A stretch of 64,000 nt of DNA from Fragilaria crotonensis (taxonomy: Eukaryota > Bacillariophyta > Fragilariophyceae > Fragilariales > Fragilariaceae). Location: contig JAKSYS010000160.1 of the NCBI GenBank assembly GCA_022925895.1, forward strand, positions 1 through 64,000, in the 5' to 3' direction. This document shows positions 37,110 through 49,563 of this stretch, piece after piece. Positions within the stretch are counted from its first letter, which is position 1, and each line of letters opens with the position of its first letter. The notes under the pieces were generated by a model. It worked only from the letters and a program-made list of their open reading frames with translations, had not been told where the DNA came from and made no database searches. A program made the translations under genes and the position numbers.

Positions 37110-38700
37110 TCATCGCCATGTCAGTCCCCTCTTGGCCTCCAGCTTGCTCGTTTTTGATTGATTCGATGGTGTGCATGTCTCCGGTGGCTGCCTGCCTGGC
37201 TTGGTATTCTTTGTGATCCAGTCTCCAAGGTTGTTTGAGAGAGATTTGATTGTCCGCCAGCAGCTCTCAGCCATGCTGTCGTGACTAATGATTCCTTCTT
37301 CGTCACACTCCTTTGGCTTGTTCTGCTCCAGCACGCCACGGTGACGAACCTTCATTTTGTTGTCCGAAGAATGATTCTGATGATGGCGAGTAAAGACCAA
37401 CACAAAGTGAGTAAAGTCTGCACTGCTAGTGTTTTAGTCCACCCTCCCCGTCATCATTCGCTGTCTTCATCCTCCATCATGTCCTTTGTGACCGACTGCT
37501 CCATCTTGGCAAGAACGTAGGCCTTGTTTGTGACCTTGAGTTTCTTCTCAATTGCCTTGTTCTTTTTGTCCGATCCTGTCAAGTCCCTCGTTTATTTCTC
37601 ACCGGTTGCGTCCATGATCACCAAGCCCTTGCACTCCTTTGGCTTGTAGTATGCCCGACACTTCTTGTATTTGCCACCAGTGTCCTTCTTGCCGCACCAG
37701 TACCAGGTACTATGACACTTGAACTTGACTTCCTTCTTGTTGCCCTGCTTTGGTGCCTTCCACTTCTTTGGGTGATCGCCGTCTTTCTTCTTCAACGTCT
37801 GCTTGTCACCTCCCAACTTGGCTGCCTTTTTCTTCAAGCTCTTGTAACAAGACACCTTTTTGTTCAGCAACTTCACCGCGGAGTTGAAATTTGCTTCCAA
37901 CTCCATAATCTTCTCTTCACCAGCTGTCGGCAAGGTTGTCGGGTGTGAGCTCCTCTCCTTCGTTGTGGTTGTCCTGCTTGTGCATGAGCCATGCATGCTC
38001 TGAAGACTTCATTGCTCACTGCTCTGTATCCCTTAAAAAGGTTGATGAGGAGATCCAACATCCTCTTCTGATTCCTTGCCATCAACAATTGAACCAAGAG
38101 CTTCACATATAGGTTGAACTTCTTGCCAATGTTGCTGTCCACTGTCAATATGTAGCTGTCCAGGTTCGATAGCGTTGTGTGAATTTGGTTGATGATCTCA
38201 TTCATGTGAAGGTGACTCTCTTTGATGATTTTCAAGAGAGACATGGCACTGCACAGATTGATGTCACCGATTCTGTAGTATTGGTCTGCCCACAGCAGGG
38301 AAATCCTCTTCTTTGCAGCGTTCAACAAGGACACCATGAGACACTTGTAGCGCATGTACGTGTCCTGCGCCTCTCATCCTTGCTCATTGATGCACTGCAA
38401 TTTGGACTCAACAACTTGCTCAAGTGAAAGCATTCCATAGTTCTTGATGAGTTTCTCCTGTACCGGGTCATTATGTCGGTCACTTCGGACCACCCCATTC
38501 TCATTGCCTTTGTCCTGGACGTCTTTAAGGAACTGGAATAGACCTTCGGCTTCGCACTCAAAGGATTCCTTGCAAGCTACTCCAATGGCTGATTTGTAGA
38601 TCTTGGAGTGTTTGCTCTTTGTGAAGTTGAGCTGTCCTTGACCTACTAACGCTGGAGAGAATGCAAATGCGAACGTCCGGTTTGTCAGCAATGGTACTTT
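37110..38700 (-). mobile_element. Gag-like relic of an LTR retroelement, broken
   Basis: Minus-strand segments read in order as a Gag-type polypeptide. An N-terminal part (about 38690-38375) is followed by a helical middle (about 38355-38000) and a basic Lys-rich region. A Cys/His-type W-Y-W-C-G-K-K plus C-x-x-Y-Y-K-P-K-E-C-K-G motif (about 37730-37630) resembles the zinc-binding end of diatom retroelement Gag. It has a few breaks. No protease, integrase, reverse transcriptase or LTR is seen nearby, so it is a solo fragment. The family (Copia-like) is a judgement from memory. Confidence 0.45.
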
Positions 38701-39273
38701 ACCTTGTTTTCTTCTTGTACTCGCGCAGAGGAAGTGTGTGATTTACCTTGTGTTGTGCTAGCAACAAGTGATAGCAAAACTACGAGGTAATGGGCTTTTG
38801 ATAGAATTAGGCTCTAAGTATTTGTCGTTGGTTTGTCAATTCGGCAGTCGTGTGTTTTCTTGTTTTCATACAGTCTAGCTATAGTCTATATAGTAGGGAA
38901 CGACGTCGATGTACGACAGCAACTGCGACTCAGTTCGAATGTGGACTGTGGACTCCCGCGCTCACGTGCTAAGCTGGTTTTGTTCACATAACGGTACAGT
39001 ACACGTACGTACCAGTATCATTGCACAGTTTTCTAAATTTAAAACTGACATCGCCGAATAAAATTGGGGGAAAAGCGAGATCCTGGAGATTCATTTTCAT
39101 TCCAGTTTATGTCACACACAAGAGTGAGGATGGCCGTATGAGCTTTCTGAACGTCTGGGGAACCAGGCACAACGGTAGAACACCAAGTTCGATCACCAGC
39201 GGTACCAGGGTACCATCACCGACTTGTCGGCGCAACGGCGGTTGGAAGGTTTAAGGGATCATCCACTTTCAAG
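38701..39273 (+). promoter_or_regulatory. 5' region of the CRAL-TRIO gene
   Basis: GTAC words occur at 38990-39020 (ACGGTACAGTACACGTACGTACCAGTAT) and as a pair of GGTACC at about 39200-39212. They lie 60-280 bases before the ATG. There is no other feature. Confidence 0.4.
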
Positions 39274-40389
39274 ATGCAGAGCATCACAATCAAACGGCCA
39301 CTGCTTTTCCTCATTAATGCTTTGCTTCTCTCAGCATCTGCTGCTTCGGGTTGGCGCCTTCGGGATTTGAGGAGCGGGAAACCAATGACACCATTGATCC
39401 CACATGGTGGAGGCAATGCCGATGATGTTTCTCCCATCAACAACAGTTACACATTTCCTCTCGTACGCGAGGGTGATGGTCACGAAGAAGATCCTGATGC
39501 GATACCAGGTCGTTTTCTACGCATGCAAAATGGTAACCGTGAAAAGGCCAAGGAGGCTCTACACTCAACTTTGGCTTGGCGTGCCAAGCACGAAGTGGAT
39601 ACGATTCTCGGCCGTCCGCACCCCAAATTCGATTTGTGCAAGATTATCCTCCCGCATTGCTTTCTAGGACGAGATACTACCGGCCATGTCATCTTTTGTC
39701 AACGACCTGGTTTTGCCGATACGAATATAATGCATCGAACGAACGTTTCGAAGGACGACTTGTTGACGCATTACTCCTGGGTCCTGGAGTATTGTTGGAA
39801 TGTCCTTGAACCACGTGCGGATCAAACTATGACGTCTGTTATAGATTTGAAGGGGGTTTCGTTGACGAAGACGCGAGAAATGCTGGCTTTCGCGCAGCAA
39901 TTTGTTACTATGATGAGTTCTCACTACCCACAACGCGCCTTCAAGACACTAGTCATCAACTCCCCCGGCTGGTTTGGAGCGATTTATCGCGCGATCTCTC
40001 CCTTATTGCCGGAATCGACGCGCCTCACGGTTCAGATTCTGTCTACTGGAAAGACGCAGCAACAAGTTCTTGAGGAGTATCTTGGACCATGCCTGCCCGA
40101 GGCACTGCTCGCGGGTGAGCCTTTATCGTCATCAGACACCTCGTCCATGGAAAATGACCTTAGGGAGTTTGTAAGTATCGCTAAGGTCGTTTATTCGAGA
40201 TAGCCTTCTGTGGTCGCTAACACTCTCTTGCTTGTAACAAATGCGTAGTGCCTTTCAAGGTTGAGGGACGCTGGCCTAGAGATGATACCTCCCTCAGGAC
40301 TGGAACAGGTCGCAACGCACAGTGTCACGCCGCATGCCCCTGAGAGTCAAACGGCGGAACTCACCTCTTTGGAAGGTCTCAAGGTTTAG
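39274..40389 (+). CDS. CRAL-TRIO (Sec14-like) lipid-binding protein with signal peptide
   Basis: There are two exons, 39274-40170 and 40249-40389, with a 78-base GT-AG intron in phase 0, giving 345 residues. Residues 1-25 form a signal peptide (K-R-P-L-L-F-L-I-N-A-L-L-L-S-A-S-A-A-S). An N-terminal CRAL-TRIO helix region (about 68-100) has R-F-L-R-M-Q-N-G-N-R-E-K-A and L-A-W-R. The lipid-binding lobe (about 110-275) has G-R-D-T-T-G-H-V-I-F, S-V-I-D-L-K-G-V-S, S-S-H-Y-P-Q-R and I-N-S-P-G-W-F. By family, such proteins carry phosphoinositides, tocopherols or retinoids between membranes. The signal peptide is unusual for Sec14 proteins and implies the secretory pathway or plastid import. It ends 162 bases before the RPC2 stop (convergent). 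Confidence 0.85.
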
Positions 40390-40550
40390 CGGTTCAGCAG
40401 TTGCAGATCGTTGGCCCTTCACAAAATCACGAGTCATCACAGTGCAAGCCAATGATTCCTTTTAGGTAAGAAACCGCTAGTGGATTAAAGAATTATGACA
40501 CGAACAGTCTTGTCCTATGCCGACGAGTTGAGGCCACTTGCTTTTTACGA

Positions 40551-43500
40551 CTACACATCCTTCAACCTCAGTCGAGGGAGAACATTCATGCTTTGTAGTT
40601 CTTGGAAAAGCAGCTTGCATGCATAGGGTAGCCGAATATCGCACACCTTTTCTCCAGATCTGCAATATTGACACCAATTCTGGTACTGAAGCAAACCACA
40701 GCTCATGCAAACATTGGCTGAAAAAGCATCGCTAGAATGCATCAATCGTTCCATGATCAGGTTGGATGCTCCATATGCTATCAAACAGTCTCGTTCCATC
40801 TCGCCAAGTCGTAAACCACCGTCGCGCGAGCGACCTTCGGTAGGTTGTCGGGTGAGGACAGCTCGCGGCCCTCGTGCTCGCGCGTGAGCCTTGTCAATAA
40901 CCATATGCTTTAGTTTCTGGTAGAAGACAGGACCGCTGAAAATGTAGGCGTCAAGAGGTTCACCAGTTGTCCCGGAGTACAACACGTCCTTGCCTGTATA
41001 GTTCAACCCATTGCGAATCAGTGCTTGGGCACCAGACTCTGCAGTGTCTGCTGAACCGTGCTCCTCGCCGAAGGCAGATCCATACGCTTGTCGTCCCTCG
41101 TAAACCCCTGCCTTTCCGACAAGAAGCTCAATCAGTTTTCCAACTGTCATTCGTGAAGGAAAACCATGGGGGTTCATGATCAAGTCCGGTGGATGGCCGA
41201 ACTCGTTAAACGGCAAATCTTCTTGGCGAACAATCAATCCACAAACCCCTTTTTGACCGTGACGCGACGCAAACTTGTCTCCAACTTCAGGGCGCCGAGT
41301 TTGGCGAACACACACCTTGACGAGAAATTGTTCGTTTTCATTGGAGGTAATTAAAACTTTGTCGACGTAAACTGGGGCACCGCCTCGGTATGTCATACCT
41401 GTAGGCTTGTACTGGATTTGTGACATGGCCACCGAACCTTGTAATCCGAATTCTGCGCCACCCATGCTCATTGATGTGTCCATCGGCGATTCCTTGTTCA
41501 CCATGAACGAACCACTCTCCAACGGCTCTCCAACACAGCATATCCCATCTTTGTCGATTGCCTTGTATTTCAAATATCGCTTATCCGCCTTTCCATCTGG
41601 AAAACCAGAAGGATCAGGTGCACTGCACGTGCGATCCATCGTCCCATTGGCATATCGCCTAATACTAGTCTGGTGCTTTCGCAACACCATGCAACGGCCA
41701 AAACCACGATCAATGGAAGATTTGTTCAAGACGACGGCGTCTTCGATATCATAACCGGAGTATGACATTACAGCAATACAGGCATTCTGACCTCCTGGCA
41801 TGCAGTCGAAATTAACCAGATCCAAGGTTCTGGACTTTACCAGCGGCTTTTGGGGATAGATCAATGTGTAAATGAGGCCGTCCATCCTGGCATACTGATT
41901 CATGCCGATGCCACCCATTGCTTGTTTGCCCATGGCACATTGGTAAGTATTCCTTGGCGACTGGTTGTGGTGTGGGAACGCTACAAGTCCTGACACAACA
42001 CCCAGCACCGTCAACGGATCAATTTCGAGATGTGTGTATCGCATGCGACGGTTTGCCAACCCTTCCTTTATCGCATTTTTCAGGTCTTTTTCAGTGACTG
42101 CAATCAAAGTATTGTTTTCTTCGTTACAGTCGACGTACTCCAACAGACCTTGGCGAAGCAAATCGCGGATGCCCATGGCTCCCATAACTAAGGCTTCGAC
42201 GTGATATTGCTTCATGACCGGGACACCAGTTTCTTCGTCTACAATAATCAGTGGCCGACACACTCGACCTCCGTCAGTAGCAATGTATACAGCCCGATGC
42301 CCATCGTGAATGTACACCGAAACAAACTCTCCAGTCATTCCTTGGCGACGCATAATTCTCAAGTCCCGAACAAACACGTGCGGCCTGGTGTGCACGCCCA
42401 GAATCTGCCCATTCAGCAAGATGAGAAAAGCTCCTCTTGAATGAATTTCATTTCCCGTAAGTCGCTTCACATCCTCGACTCCCAGATCGCGACAGAGACG
42501 TGCGATTGGGGCTGTATCGTCGTCAGTAACAATCAATGCCGAGAGTGCGAGATTCTTGACCAAACCGCAAGCCTCTCCTTCCGGCGTGTCGGCGGGACAT
42601 AACATGCCCCATTGGCTGGGCTGCAGTGATCTTGGTCCAGATACTTTTCGAGTCTTCTCGAATTGTGAATTCACTCTAGTCATCATACCAAGTGCTGAGA
42701 TGTACGATAGTCTGGACAAAACTTGCGTCACTCCTGCCCGGTCCATGCGGAAACGCTTTAAAACCCAGTTTCCACTACTGATGGCGGTAAACATACCGTT
42801 TGTGATCGTATCGGGCCGGATGGTCTTGACAACATCAAACGCTTGTGCACGATTAGCCTTTGAAAGAACCATGTCAGTTTGACGTTTCAAATCTTTGTTA
42901 AACAACTTGAATAGATCCTCAAAAAGCAGTGACAACAGCGTGCCAGCCAATTCGAGTCGTTTGTTTCCATAGTAATCCTTGTCATCTAAGTCACCCTTCC
43001 CCATACCCACCATGAGTACTCGTCTGACAATATGACCGACGTAAATGGCCTTTGTTCTAAAATCGAAGTGCTCGACTGGAATATGCGACAAGACGACATT
43101 TGCCAATACATCGCGAGCTTCCTCCTCCGGCGGCATTGGCTTGCGATACCAAGAACCACCCATGCTAGCAGTGCGTCCTCGCACCTTGTTCCCAATGTAC
43201 CGTAACGCTTGTATTTGGGTGTGAATACCTAGGCGAACGGGCTCTTCTAACGACAGAGCCATAGCGTTCAAGATATCTGGCTCACTTCCAACCAGTTGGA
43301 CCATTTCAAGGTCAGATTCAACACCCATGGCTTTGAGAATGATAGCAATCGGAATGTCGTCACCTAGTGTGTTGTTCTTCATGTAGACCTTTTTGTGTTT
43401 CAGCAAGATATAGGCCTTGCTCTTACGCTCATGCGTGGACGAGGTGATAGATGCCGTGACGCATCCCTTGTTGTCTTCTTCGAGAATGACACGATTCTTT

Positions 43501-44355
43501 GACAGCTGCTCTTGAATGAGGATTACCTTTTCGACCCCTTTGATGATAAAGTATCCACCTGGATCATATGGACACTCCTTGCACTCCAGTGCAAGTTGCG
43601 ATTCTGTTTTGCCGGCCAACAAACATTTTGAGCTCCGTAACATAATGGGAAGCCGACCTATGAGCACCTTCTTTTTAACGACAATCTGTCGCCCACGGGT
43701 GTAACGAACGTTGACGTATATAGGGGCGGAATAGGTGCAATCGCGAAGTCTACATTGAAAAGGGGTGGCTTGTGTGGAGGCATAGGAATCCTCTTCCACC
43801 GACGGCTCCCGACCCAGCAGTCGGTATAACGAAGGTAAAATTTTGGATCGTGCTCGGATCGAATCTCATTATTGGATGGCGATTGAACGATCTGCTTCAT
43901 TTCAACGTGAACAAAATGGTTGAAGGAATCAATGTGTTGACGTAGCAGACCCCTCAGAGCAAGAAAATACGGAAGCATGCGCCATTTTTCACGCAAGGAT
44001 CCGATTGGAGCATCCAGGGCGATTTGGTTGATCCCATGTTTTGGGAGTGTACAAACGCCGAGGCCGCCCCAGCATCGTCGTCGAACTCATCTTCACCTAG
44101 GTTCACACTGTCGACTTGCGAAATGATATCTTGTCCGTAGATGTGATCGAAGCCTTCCTTTGGGAAATCAAGCTCCTCTAGGTGCTCATCTCGCCACTTT
44201 TTCCACTCCTGGGCAGAATCTTGGTCGAATTCAAGGCAAGCCCCAGATAGGGTTGCTCGGACATGGCCCCAGGGCGTTTTCGTTGGACGAATCGGAGGCG
44301 CCGAGGCCGAAGCCAAGGAGGAGCTAGCGAGGAATTCCTTTTTCGAGCTTATCAT
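40551..44355 (-). CDS. RPC2: RNA polymerase III second-largest subunit RPC2
   Basis: About 1,268 residues. From codon region 43799 to 40551 the frame is open for 1,082 residues and matches RPC2: [55 protein letters not shown], and the end [15 protein letters not shown]-terminal zinc site C-M-S-C-G-L and C-Q-Y-C is present. The upstream part encodes [11 protein letters not shown] and Q-H-I-D-S-F-N-H-F, typical Pol III. It transcribes 5S, tRNA and U6 genes. An acidic N-terminal extension of about 110 residues precedes the conserved start. The frame shifts by one base at G runs (44033-44035 and 43808-43810 on the plus strand); each is mended by one more G, so sequence errors are the likely cause. 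Confidence 0.93.
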
Positions 44356-44866
44356 GCTGGCTGGTGTATTCGGATTTCAAGTCGAACGGGGCTTGAGATG
44401 TTATCCAACGGAGGGTAGAGGGTAGAGGGATGCGTTGGTTGTGTGGTGGGAGCGGGTTTATGTGAAGAGGTGTGTTCGAGTCTGTGTATGCATACGCATA
44501 TGAGAAATATGGTTGATTGGATCGAGGTGACTACCGGTTGTCTACTGTCTACTGTCTACGTGTGGACGTGTTTACTCTGCATGCAGTACACTGTGTATGT
44601 CAGGGGTTAGGCCTACCGCGTACTGTCGATTTTTGTGGCGTGGAGGGTGGGGGGTGGGAGGTCTATCACACTATCACGTAACGTTACGACAGTCGTTTTC
44701 CTATATCATACCTGACTTTCCACCACCAGAAGCACACCCGTAACAAACATGTATAACAGCAGTAGTTTTCCAATACCAGACTTCCACTACCAGAAATACA
44801 CCCCCATCTGGAAAGTACACCTCCCACTACGGTAGTAAAATATGCGCAAGACGCACCGGCACTTGC
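44356..44866. other. Intergenic between RPC2 start and ubiquitin protease end
   Basis: The left half is G- and T-rich with GTAC at about 44586, 44619 and 44816. This is the weakest of the GTAC tracts. No gene is seen. Confidence 0.35.
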
Positions 44867-47276
44867 CTAGCGTCGAAGATAGAACATCATGTATGCCCCT
44901 TCACTTTTGAGTACCTCAGACTCTTCCGAAGTCGAAATATGGGCATCATTGCAGTGGTACCACTGATCACCAACCTTGACGTTCGAAACATAATGCCCTT
45001 GGTTCAGAGTGCCTACATGGTTTACAGTTCCGTACAGATCATAAAGGACTTCCGGGTAGGCCGCTTGTCAAGTTCCTCGTCCCCATCGTCAAGAATAACT
45101 TCACGCCAATGAGGAAGTAAGGCTCCCATGTCGAGACCAAAGGCAGGAAACGACACAAAATCGTTTATTTTCTTGTTTTTTGCCGCATCAAAACGCTTCA
45201 GGTGAAGGCACAGGACTTTTGGTAGTCTTGAAAAGGTTTGCTGCTTCTTGGTTGGAGTTTTTCTGTGGCACGAAGGACACTCAATTTGATCACCGAGTCG
45301 TTCAGGTGCCGTGAAATGTTTCAAGCAGTGCTGGATGTTCATCTTCCGACTTGTGAACTTTAACACCGAGTCCTCAGACAGAGGGAGGAAACATTTAGGA
45401 ACGGTTCCTGGAGTGACTGTTTGCACCTACAATCTTCGCAGATAGAAACAGAACGAAGAGTGCCCTCGAAAAGATCCTTCACAATATCCACCGATGCACT
45501 TGCCTTGGAATCATCAACCCCAGTTTTGCTGCCAAGTTATCTCGTAGCGTCTTTCATACGACTTGGAGTTCTTAGCAACAATGTCCAAGAACGCCTGCAG
45601 GAATTCATGTGCATCGCGTTGTTCGTATCCTTTCAAATGGTCCATTTCGGGTTGTTTCCATGCTTCTGTCAAAAGGGTAGAAGGAATGAGTGGCATCCCC
45701 TTGTCCTCTTCGGCAACGCTACTACCATTCAATTGTTCCACAACATCCAGGCCAATGGTGCTGCCGAAATATTGAAGGAAAAGGAGATCCAATTCACAAG
45801 CCAAGCAGCCAGGAATCTTGGTCGAACTTGACAGAGCGTCATTCATCTTAGGGTTGTTCCGGAACAAACAACATGACCTATGATCATGACGGATGTCTTG
45901 GAGAAAATGTTTCTGGAGCGGGGGGCAATGTATCAAGCATTGAAGTATTCCATTCATAAAGCATGTGTTCCCTAGATTGTAAAGACCAACGGGAGCTGAA
46001 ATCACTGGATCTCTGCGAAAACGAAAACGCTGAAGGACCAGTTTCGCTGCAGCCAAGTGATGACTCGGAACCATTGTAGGGTAGGTAGCCACCATACCTC
46101 TCCAAACAATGCCATGATCCTGGGAGGAGACAAATTGGAATGCATCAAATGATCGTTGGATAGTGTTCTCTGGCCATGCCCAATTGGGGAGCGTGTGCTC
46201 CAAGTCGATGCGCTCGCGCTCGCAGTCAAAAACTTGGTGATAGGCAATATCACCACAGCCGAAGCAGTAGATGGAATTTCGCTTCCCGCAAGTTGCGGCG
46301 AATTTATGATTGGATGTCAGCATATGAAGTATCATGTGCTGATTCGACTTTGGCGAGAGAGAGTGCGGAGCACAACCAACAAAGCCACATTCTAAACATG
46401 TCATAATGTCGTCACCGGTCAAGTGCCGCGTAGAACACTCCTGACACTGTGGTTTCGGAGCGTGGTTGTCAAAGGCGCCGAACATCAGTGAGGCCTGACT
46501 AGTTTCATGATTAAGAGACCTCCAATACTCCCGACGACACTGACGAAAGTGGTGCATCCATAGCTCAACCTTATCTCTGGCTCTAGCAGCCTCCTCTTCC
46601 CAAGCGTCAGAATGGATGACGAAGGCACTCTTTCGTTGATGATCACCGTAGGCTTCACAGGAGTCTCGTTTCGTTTGATCTTCTTGGTTGTCTTGCGTTT
46701 ATCTCGCTTAGTGAAGATTCCTCGACGCTGCAGAAGGATCTGATTCTCAGCGCGACGAAGCTGTTGGAAACGTTCCTCTGGAATCTCGAACGAGGCAATG
46801 GTTGATGGATGCTCCGATTTGATTGGTTGAGGTGCTAACGAAGAGACAAGAGACGCGGGATTGATCGCGATAGCTGTTGCGCCAGCGGCGACTGTGTTGT
46901 TCACAACAGAAGGCGGGCCACTCTGGCTTTTCACATCAGATGGCCAAGTCGAGACGACTGCAGAAGGTGGTACTTCCGACTTGACGACCGGCTCCTTCTT
47001 GTCAACCTTAACCCTCTTCGAAGAATAATGCTTGTTGATGGAGGGAAGGCGATTGGGTACATACGAATCGACAATTCCTGTCGTATGCCAGAGACTTGAG
47101 GACCGTCGCTGCTCCTCTCCGTATAAGACACTTGATGTGGCTCCCATATTAGACTGAAGGTGAAGCGCGTGGACAGCATTCTCCACCAAATAGGTATCTA
47201 ACGAGTCATTTGCAAGAGCAGTAGTGTCCAAGAGATGTGGGGAGCCACCGTTGTAAGTGTTCACATCTGCAGGCAT
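44867..47276 (-). CDS. UBP8: ZnF-UBP ubiquitin-specific protease of the USP22/Ubp8 (SAGA) type
   Basis: About 800 residues. The N-terminal 220 residues (from ATG 47276) are low-complexity with a basic nuclear-signal-like K-R-D-K-R-K-T-T-K-K-I-K-R. Then comes a ZnF-UBP domain (C-Q-E-C, C-L-E-C-G-F-V-G-C, I-Y-C-F-G-C-G-D). The protease Cys box is G-L-Y-N-L-G-N-T-C-F-M-N (catalytic Cys codon near 45963). It continues with G-Y-E-Q-R-D-A-H-E-F-L-Q-A, a C-x-x-C zinc pair, L-H-L-K-R-F-D and the His box N-Q-G-H-Y-V-S-N-V-K, W-Y-H-C-N-D-A-H-I and Y-M-M-F-Y-L-R-R at the end. In SAGA this enzyme removes ubiquitin from histone H2B. The reading frame changes by one base at about 46626-46634, 45518-45521, 45426-45427 and 45059-45060, while the protein stays conserved across each. 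Sequence errors are likelier than a pseudogene. Confidence 0.85.
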
Positions 47277-47900
47277 CTCGCTCGTAAACTGTTGCGAGGT
47301 CGAGCGGGGCGTCGCTAGTGACTTGACACTCGCGCTCCATAATCTCCTTCTTCATTGGTTAAAGCTGGCAGCTGAATAGTCTCGAGGATAGAGCTCTCAA
47401 TCCAAAGGAGTTGAACTTGCCACCGTCCTCGACAGAAAGGGCTTTGTCGATGGTAGATGGTAGATCGTGTCCGCTTTTCATTTGTTTGTTCCCCATTCCC
47501 CATCCGCACAGTCAACAAAGCACTACTACAAGTACTCTATCATATATATGATAAGGATATTCATACATTCATATGGTCGACTTGTCTGAGGTTTTCATTG
47601 TGTACCGTTGTACCTGTATTTACAGTATTTGTACTTGTGTACCGATACACGATGTAAAAGGTTTCTACTGGAAGCTGCACGTACAGCTCGCTACCGGTAG
47701 ATTGTAGTCCCAGTATGACATGACAGTACAGGTACAAGAATCGCAATGTCAATTCATCAACTGAACTGTCAACCTCTACTGTGCTACTGAGACGATGTCG
47801 AGTGCTAGTGTATGGTATGGCCAGTACACAATGCAGGATAGAACATGGTATGGATCCAACCTGTAATGGTTGTTCTGTTGCTTCTTGATCATGGATGAAG
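47277..47900 (-). promoter_or_regulatory. 5' region of the ubiquitin protease gene with GTAC tract
   Basis: From about 47530 to 47735 are AAGTACTC, TGTACCGTTGTACCTG, TTGTACTTGTGTACCG, ACGTACAG and CAGTACAGGTACAAG, 255-460 bases before the ATG. No coding frame is supported. Confidence 0.4.
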
Positions 47901-49080
47901 GATGAAGACCAGGTCCTTGGACCGCAATCCCAATCAAGCACAAAAAAATCAAAGAAAGGATCCAACAATTGAAAAGAAGATTATAGATTATTTTGTTGAA
48001 GGTGTCCTTCCAGTGCTGGGATTGAATTGTTGTTGCAGGAATTGGCAATTTCGCGACTATGACTGTGGTGGAAAGGGGTTTGAATCTTTACCAGACCTAC
48101 AAGGATTATACAGCTGGAGCTTACAAATGAGAACAACAATCAAATGACATTAGTGGAGTGAATGCATTAACTTCTTACACGTTGAACATCACAGATTTAG
48201 TAGCTAGTACGACTGTACTCAGGACTACTGGAGAAATTAACTTTGATTCTACACCATTGTATACTATTGGAACCACCACCAACATCGGATTGCAATTAGG
48301 AATTCTTGAACCCCACCCTCACTTAATTCAGTGTGTTCGATTTTATAAAATGATATTCCTCAGGATGTTCTAGTAATTATGTACTAGTTTTATGATCATT
48401 TGGCATCAATACGCTTGTTCTCACCAAAATCAATGGCACTGTACAATATTCTATTAGCTAGTTTCAGTGGAATAATGTATGCATTCAAGCTAGTCCATGG
48501 TAAAAGACTAATGACCATTTCTCAAAAATTCTGCATGAATGCATTGGAAAAAAGAAACACCAATCATGATGTTGGTGGACACCTTCTTTGTTGTACTTAT
48601 CAAGTGAACAACACTGTCAGTCAATCTTCAGTACCACCTCACTGTCAAGAAGGAATCCTGCGTTAAGAGGTTATGCTGGACCTTATCATTTGAACTTAAT
48701 TTTTTGCAAGAAAGGTGCCAGATCAAGGTATAAAGGACACTGGCTGGTACTAGCTACCTTAGCTATTCCAGCATCATCTCAGCCAGTCATTTTACCTACA
48801 CCAAAGAAGAGATTGGAAGTCCAATCCTTCAAAGACTGCATGAGCCCACAAGATGATAACAATTTTCTCAAAGAATATTGTTGGCCTTGCTAATGTGATG
48901 CGTGGTTTGAGGTTAGTGGAATCTGACTTCTCATATCAGTCGGACAAGGGACTACATTGGCAAGCATAGATAAGCATCTCATTGGGATCAAGTTCAAATT
49001 GCAAGCATTACTGAAACTAGGGAAAGAAAAAGAGGTTCTTTAAGGCATTTAATGTTGAGGAAGCAAACAAGGTCATGAGT
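47901..49080. other. CpG-depleted gene-free block
   Basis: From 48361 to 49020 I count about three CpG in 660 bases. No domain is recognised. It is probably decayed mobile DNA, like the blocks near 24 kb and 60 kb. Confidence 0.45.
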
Positions 49081-49563
49081 TGTTTTCGGATTTACACGAT
49101 GACATAAGGAGATCTGTTTGAGAGTTCTCTCTATGTCATAGTAGTAGTAGTAGAGTAATGCAGTACTATGTACTATGTTACTATGTAGCATGTAGCACTT
49201 CAACTTCGGTTTTCAGAATTTCCCCTTTTTTCTTTCAAACTGTACAGTACAGTTTTTGTACTGGAGTAAAACATGCCGTACTCAACACAGTTTGCGATTC
49301 GTATACGTACATGTACCTGGTACAATTGTACCAGACTTCGCAGTAACATTTGACAAGACTCAAGAAGTCGGTGGAGTCACACCAAGAATCTTGAGCGCAC
49401 CATGACGAATCTTCTATCACCAGTAGTACATGTAACTTGTGTTTGACCACAGAATTTGAGAGTGCGACATCGTGTTGCACCACCACCAAAATGCAAGTGC
49501 CACCAGTCAAAACCGATTTCCATCGATTTCCAAATTTTCGCTTCGTCACCATTTCCGAAGGAT
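49081..49563 (+). promoter_or_regulatory. 5' region of the ankyrin gene with GTAC tract
   Basis: At 49160-49340 are AGTACTATGTAC, ACTGTACAGTACAGT, TTGTACTGGAG, CCGTACTC, ACGTACATGTACCTGGTACAATTGTACCAG, plus AGTAGTACATG near 49425. The tract lies 140-400 bases before the ATG. Confidence 0.45.

Noticed and set aside
45430-45506. GC-AG intron in the ubiquitin protease gene
   Set aside because: The would-be intron encodes conserved protease sequence (V-K-D-L-F-E-G-T-L and C-E-D-C), so it must be exon.
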